From Pseudomonadota bacterium (lineage in GTDB: Bacteria; Myxococcota_A; Polyangia; Haliangiales; Haliangiaceae): a stretch of DNA of 8,399 bases. The notes below the pieces were generated by a model. That model searched no databases. It worked only from the letters and a program-made list of their open reading frames with translations, and was not told where the DNA came from. Shown in pieces: positions 5,423-8,399 of the stretch (position 1 is its first letter; every line of letters begins with the position of its first letter). Where the stretch lies: positions 1 to 8,399 of the forward strand of contig JAEWJO010000733.1 of NCBI GenBank assembly GCA_023386455.1. The letters are read 5' to 3'. The position numbers and the translations under genes are program-made.

Positions 5423-8032
5423 GTGCCGAGCATCGCCGCGACACTCTCCGGCCGCGTGACGCGCAAGACCGACGGCGCGGCAATCGCTGGCGCGATTGTG
5501 ACGTTGTCGACGCCAAGGGAGCTGTTGACCGGTCGGCGCGCTCCGCAGGTCGAGTGGGTGCGCACGGACGCGGACGGGCGCTGGTCGATCACGTTGCACA
5601 AGCCAAACCGATACGAGGTCAGCGCGACTGCTCCTGGATGCGCTTCCGCGAGTCGAACGCGGATGCACGTGTCGTCGTCGGTGACGCTCGACGACATCGA
5701 TTTCGAGCTGGCCGACGGCGGTGTGGTCATCGAGGGCGTCGTCACCAACTCCGACGGAGATGGCCTCGGTGGCGCACTCGTGATCGCCCGCGGCGAGCCT
5801 GCGAGGCATAATGCGTTTACGGCTGTCGCCGATGCGAAGGGTCGGTACGCTCTCTCGCTCGCGGAGGGCATGTATCACGTCGAAGCGGCGTACGACGATT
5901 ACGCGAGCGAATGGAGGCGGGTCACGGCCACCGAAGACAGTGTCCGCAACTTCTCGCTCGTTCGAGGCGGTTTGGTTCGAGGTCGAGTCGTCGTACGTGA
6001 CACGCGAGAGCCGCTTGCCGGCGCGATCGTATCGGGCGCGACGATCGTGATCACCGACGAGGATGGCGCGTTCGAGTTTCGTTGCTTGGCCGCGATGGAG
6101 CATCGGTTCAACGCAGGCGCCGTTGGTTACGCCACGCGCACAGCGACGCACGTGCTCATCACGCCCGGCCAGGCCGTCGAAGGCATCGAGCTCGAGGTCG
6201 ATCCTGCGTATTCGCTGAGCGGCCGCGTCGTCGACAAGGGCGGACAGGGCATCGAGGACGTGTCTGTGGTCGCAGCTCGGATTAGCGCGCCGTGGAATGA
6301 CTCGGCATCGACTGACGCGAACGGGTGGTTCCAGTTCGTCGGACTGAACCCCGGCGAGTATTCGCTGACGGCGGTTAACGGCACGAACATGGTCAAGGTC
6401 GACACACCGATCGCGATCCGTGATCAGGACGTTGGCGACGTCGTGATCGAAATCGACGGCGGCGTGATCATCTCCGGTCGCGTCGAGCCGGCAACGGTGG
6501 CTGAGGTTGGACTGCAGCTCGCGGTGGAGGACGGCGGCGATCGCAACCAGTACACGCGCACCGGCAAGACACGCGTCGCAACGGATGCGACAGGTGCGTT
6601 CAGCCTGGAAGGCATCCCGAACGGCAGCTTCGAGGTCGTTGCGGCAACCGCCGATGGACAGTTCGGTCTCACGCCGATCACCGTCGCTGATGTTGCGCAA
6701 TCTGGTGTCGTCGTCACGCTGACGCCGCGCTCGAGGATCAGCGGCCGTGTCGTCGACGGAAACGGCAAGCCCGTGCAAAACGTCCATGTCTATTGCCAAC
6801 CGCTCTATCGTCGAGAGACGCCGAAATTCACGAGCAGGCTGAACAGCCCATTGGCGCGGGTGGCTGCCGACGGCTCGTTCAAGTTCTCATCGCTCGACGC
6901 GGGCGACTACCTCATCACGGCGAACCACAAAGACGGTGCGTTTGTGCACGTCGACGGCACGACCGAGCTGCGCGATGTCACGGTCGTCCTGCCCGCTCGC
7001 GGCGCAGCGATCACCGGTCGAGTCGTCGATGCGAGTGGCCACCCGGTCGCGCGTGTCCGTGTCATTGCCATGCGCGAGGGTGGATCGCCCGTTCCTCTCG
7101 CGTGGGACATGGGACAAGCGACGACCGACGACGCAGGCTACTTCGCGACCGGCGACACACCCATCGGCATGTACTTCATCAATGCGTCGTATCCGACCGG
7201 CGGACCGACGGGCGTTTGCGGCGGCATCATGGCCGGGCAAGACGTCACGCTCACGCTGCAGGATCTCGGGTCGTTGACGATCGACGTGGTCCAACATGGC
7301 TCGCGCGTTCCATCCGTCAGCATCTCGTGCGTGGGACTGCGCTCGTTCGTCCATGAGGAGCTGATCAACGCGCTTCCGCCCGTGACATTCGAGCGACTGC
7401 CTGCGGCCGAGTACGAATGCTCGATCAAGGCCGACGGCGGCGGGACAAAATTCAAAGTCGCGACGCGCGCAGGCGTGGACACCAACATGGTTGTCGACTT
7501 GCCTGCCTGGTCATCGCTCAGCGGCAAGGTCGTTCATCCCTTGACGAACAAGCCGCTCGCGAATGTGCATGTCTGGGTGCGAGGCGACACGTCGGCGACA
7601 AGCGACGTGGACGGACACTTCGTACTCGAACGTGTTCCTGCTGGCTCCGGCACCGTTAGCTTCTCGCCGAGTCGGCGGGACTTCCGTGACTTCGGCAAAG
7701 ACGAATTTCCCTACACGGCAACGGCAGGACAGCTCGTCGACATGGGGACGATCTACGTCGTCGCGCCTGTGATCGACGCGCCCGGCACCCTCGGATTGCT
7801 GGTTGATGACGCGCTCGTCGTCATCCATCTACAGACCGGTGGTGCAGCTGCGCGTGCTGGTCTCGAAGTCGGCGATTCGATCGTTTCGATCGATGGGCGT
7901 GACGTCGCTGCGCTCACGCCTCCGATCGCGAAGCGGCTCTTCCTCGACGGTGTCGTCTCAGCCGGCCAGGGCGTCAGGCTCGTACTCGCGCGCCAGGTGA
8001 CCATCGACGTCGTCGCCGCAGCGCTCGACTGA
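5423..8032 (+). CDS. carboxypeptidase-regulatory-like repeat protein with C-terminal PDZ domain
   Basis: 869 residues. About nine repeats of 80-90 residues of the carboxypeptidase regulatory-like beta-sandwich type, each opening with a [LIV][ST]G[RK]V-like motif and a GxPxxxVxV-like strand, then a (T)D-x-x-G-x-[FWY] turn and a G-x-[YF] strand. Openings fall at about 8 (LSGRVTRKTDG), 103 (IEGVVTNSDG), 185 (VRGRVVVRD), 265 (LSGRVVDKGG), 350 (ISGRVEPAT), 439 (ISGRVVDGNG), 530 (ITGRVVDASG), 617 (degenerate) and 699 (LSGKVVHPLT). A PDZ domain occupies about 788-866 (QTGGAAARAGLEVGDSIVSIDGRDV). Such proteins usually sit outside the cytoplasm and are thought to bind protein or carbohydrate; no catalytic domain is seen. 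Oddly there is no signal peptide or membrane helix: the first repeat starts at residue 8, and the open frame upstream (back to the stop at 5336-5338) offers none. Start GTG 5423 is the first possible start and lacks a Shine-Dalgarno. Codon use is less GC-biased than in the upstream operon. Confidence 0.88.
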   Translation: MPSIAATLSGRVTRKTDGAAIAGAIVTLSTPRELLTGRRAPQVEWVRTDADGRWSITLHKPNRYEVSATAPGCASASRTRMHVSSSVTLDDIDFELADGGVVIEGVVTNSDGDGLGGALVIARGEPARHNAFTAVADAKGRYALSLAEGMYHVEAAYDDYASEWRRVTATEDSVRNFSLVRGGLVRGRVVVRDTREPLAGAIVSGATIVITDEDGAFEFRCLAAMEHRFNAGAVGYATRTATHVLITPGQAVEGIELEVDPAYSLSGRVVDKGGQGIEDVSVVAARISAPWNDSASTDANGWFQFVGLNPGEYSLTAVNGTNMVKVDTPIAIRDQDVGDVVIEIDGGVIISGRVEPATVAEVGLQLAVEDGGDRNQYTRTGKTRVATDATGAFSLEGIPNGSFEVVAATADGQFGLTPITVADVAQSGVVVTLTPRSRISGRVVDGNGKPVQNVHVYCQPLYRRETPKFTSRLNSPLARVAADGSFKFSSLDAGDYLITANHKDGAFVHVDGTTELRDVTVVLPARGAAITGRVVDASGHPVARVRVIAMREGGSPVPLAWDMGQATTDDAGYFATGDTPIGMYFINASYPTGGPTGVCGGIMAGQDVTLTLQDLGSLTIDVVQHGSRVPSVSISCVGLRSFVHEELINALPPVTFERLPAAEYECSIKADGGGTKFKVATRAGVDTNMVVDLPAWSSLSGKVVHPLTNKPLANVHVWVRGDTSATSDVDGHFVLERVPAGSGTVSFSPSRRDFRDFGKDEFPYTATAGQLVDMGTIYVVAPVIDAPGTLGLLVDDALVVIHLQTGGAAARAGLEVGDSIVSIDGRDVAALTPPIAKRLFLDGVVSAGQGVRLVLARQVTIDVVAAALD

Positions 8033-8399
8033 TTCCAAGGTCAGCAAAATGACGCGCTTGCGATCTGGTCGGGTAGTCGTAGGACGTCCTCAGTGGGCTG
8101 TGGCTCCTGGCGCGCCCTGTGAAGAAGCAAAGACCGAACCCATTTCTCGACGAGAAACAGGGCAAATTCCGACGCACTCGGGTAGCGCGAAGCCAGCGCG
8201 ATCCGCGCAAGGCGCGAATCGTTGCTTCGCCGTCTTCTTCTTGCCGAGCTTCTTGGTCACGGCCTCGCGCACCCTCGCCGCAAGACGCGACACGTACGCA
8301 CGAGCACGAGCTCGTCACCCCGAGCGCTGGTCGCGACACACGCGAGCGTGGGAGCGCCCCGCAACGGTCACCCTCAACCCGGAGAATCACGCCAAAGCT
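8033..8399. other. 367-nt terminal stretch with no convincing gene; possible eroded coding remnants
   Basis: No ordinary gene can be called. On the + strand a frame beginning ATG 8049, with AAGG 8 nt before it, stays open for 117 codons to the right edge, but its protein (MTRLRSGRVVVGRPQW...) is low in hydrophobic core and looks unnatural. On the minus strand three protein-like pieces lie in different frames: SFGVILRVEGDRCG from the right edge, SRLAARVREAVTKKLGKKK (8293 downward, GTG start, frame open to 8090), and LARIALASRYPSASEFALFLVEKW (about 8210 to 8140, no ATG, frame ends TGA at 8041-8043). This is what a frameshifted remnant of a minus-strand gene might look like, but chance open frames in GC-rich DNA explain it as well. 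Confidence 0.35.
8139..8162. repeat. operator-like palindrome
   Basis: TTTCTCG (8143-8149) and CGAGAAA (8151-8157) are perfect inverted arms around a single A, and CCC (8139-8141) with GGG (8160-8162) extends the symmetry beyond a small mismatch. The near-zero spacer suits a dimeric protein-binding site better than a hairpin. No promoter was recognised next to it. Confidence 0.35.

Noticed and set aside
5174..6799. 541-codon open frame on the minus strand over selC and the start of the repeat-protein gene
   Set aside because: It crosses a structured tRNA gene and a gene with clear domain repeats; its Arg/Asp/His-rich translation shows no fold.
8049..8399. + strand open frame from ATG 8049 running off the right edge
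   Set aside because: It has a weak AAGG site, but the translation is Arg/Ser/Pro-rich with no domain; kept only as a note in the terminal region.
1..8399. CRISPR array, insertion sequence, integrase or replication origin
   Set aside because: No regularly spaced direct repeats, transposase or integrase motifs, terminal inverted repeats or origin-like AT-rich iterons were seen.

Overview
This is a GC-rich bacterial window, 8.4 kb long. Almost every feature reads on the + strand. The gene content suggests a myxobacterium-like organism (Myxococcota / old Deltaproteobacteria): very high third-position GC in the first 5.2 kb, a transmembrane Ser/Thr kinase with a DWG motif, a bacterial GH3-family protein, a multi-repeat carboxypeptidase-regulatory-like protein ending in a PDZ domain, and a selenocysteine tRNA. 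That placement is inference; no single marker gene proves it.

Region 1 (1-5177) is a compact four-gene operon with almost no gaps. It holds an alpha/beta hydrolase cut by the left edge, a muconate-lactonizing/dipeptide-epimerase subgroup enolase-superfamily enzyme (4-nt overlap with the hydrolase), a membrane-anchored Ser/Thr protein kinase (4-nt gap, apparently starting at a CTG) and a GH3-family acyl-adenylating enzyme (1-nt gap). Shine-Dalgarno sequences lie just upstream of genes 2, 3 and 4. GH3 proteins join acyl acids to amino acids through an acyl-adenylate. Some enolase-superfamily enzymes epimerise dipeptides or racemise N-acyl amino acids, and an alpha/beta hydrolase could cleave an amide or ester. 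A pathway that makes, epimerises and hydrolyses an acyl-amino acid or dipeptide-like compound, under kinase control, is therefore a reasonable but unproven reading. The hydrolase seems to have a Cys nucleophile, and the epimerase lacks the DxD motif of Ala-Glu epimerases, so the substrates are probably not the textbook ones.

Region 2 (5178-5422) holds selC, the selenocysteine tRNA. It has an 8-bp acceptor stem, a UCA anticodon, a long variable arm and an encoded CCA. A good sigma70-like promoter lies so close that the transcript should have almost no 5' leader. The genome must therefore use UGA as selenocysteine somewhere, though no selenoprotein is visible here.

Region 3 (5423-8032) is one large gene for a protein of about nine carboxypeptidase-regulatory-like beta-sandwich repeats plus a C-terminal PDZ domain. 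Its codon use is visibly less GC-biased than the upstream operon, and it starts directly inside the first repeat with no signal peptide. selC is a classic integration site, and two short exact copies of its 3' end lie within this gene, so an insertion or rearrangement boundary at selC is worth testing.

Region 4 (8033-8399) has no convincing gene. It holds an operator-like palindrome and some protein-like stretches on the minus strand that fall in different frames, possibly an eroded coding sequence.
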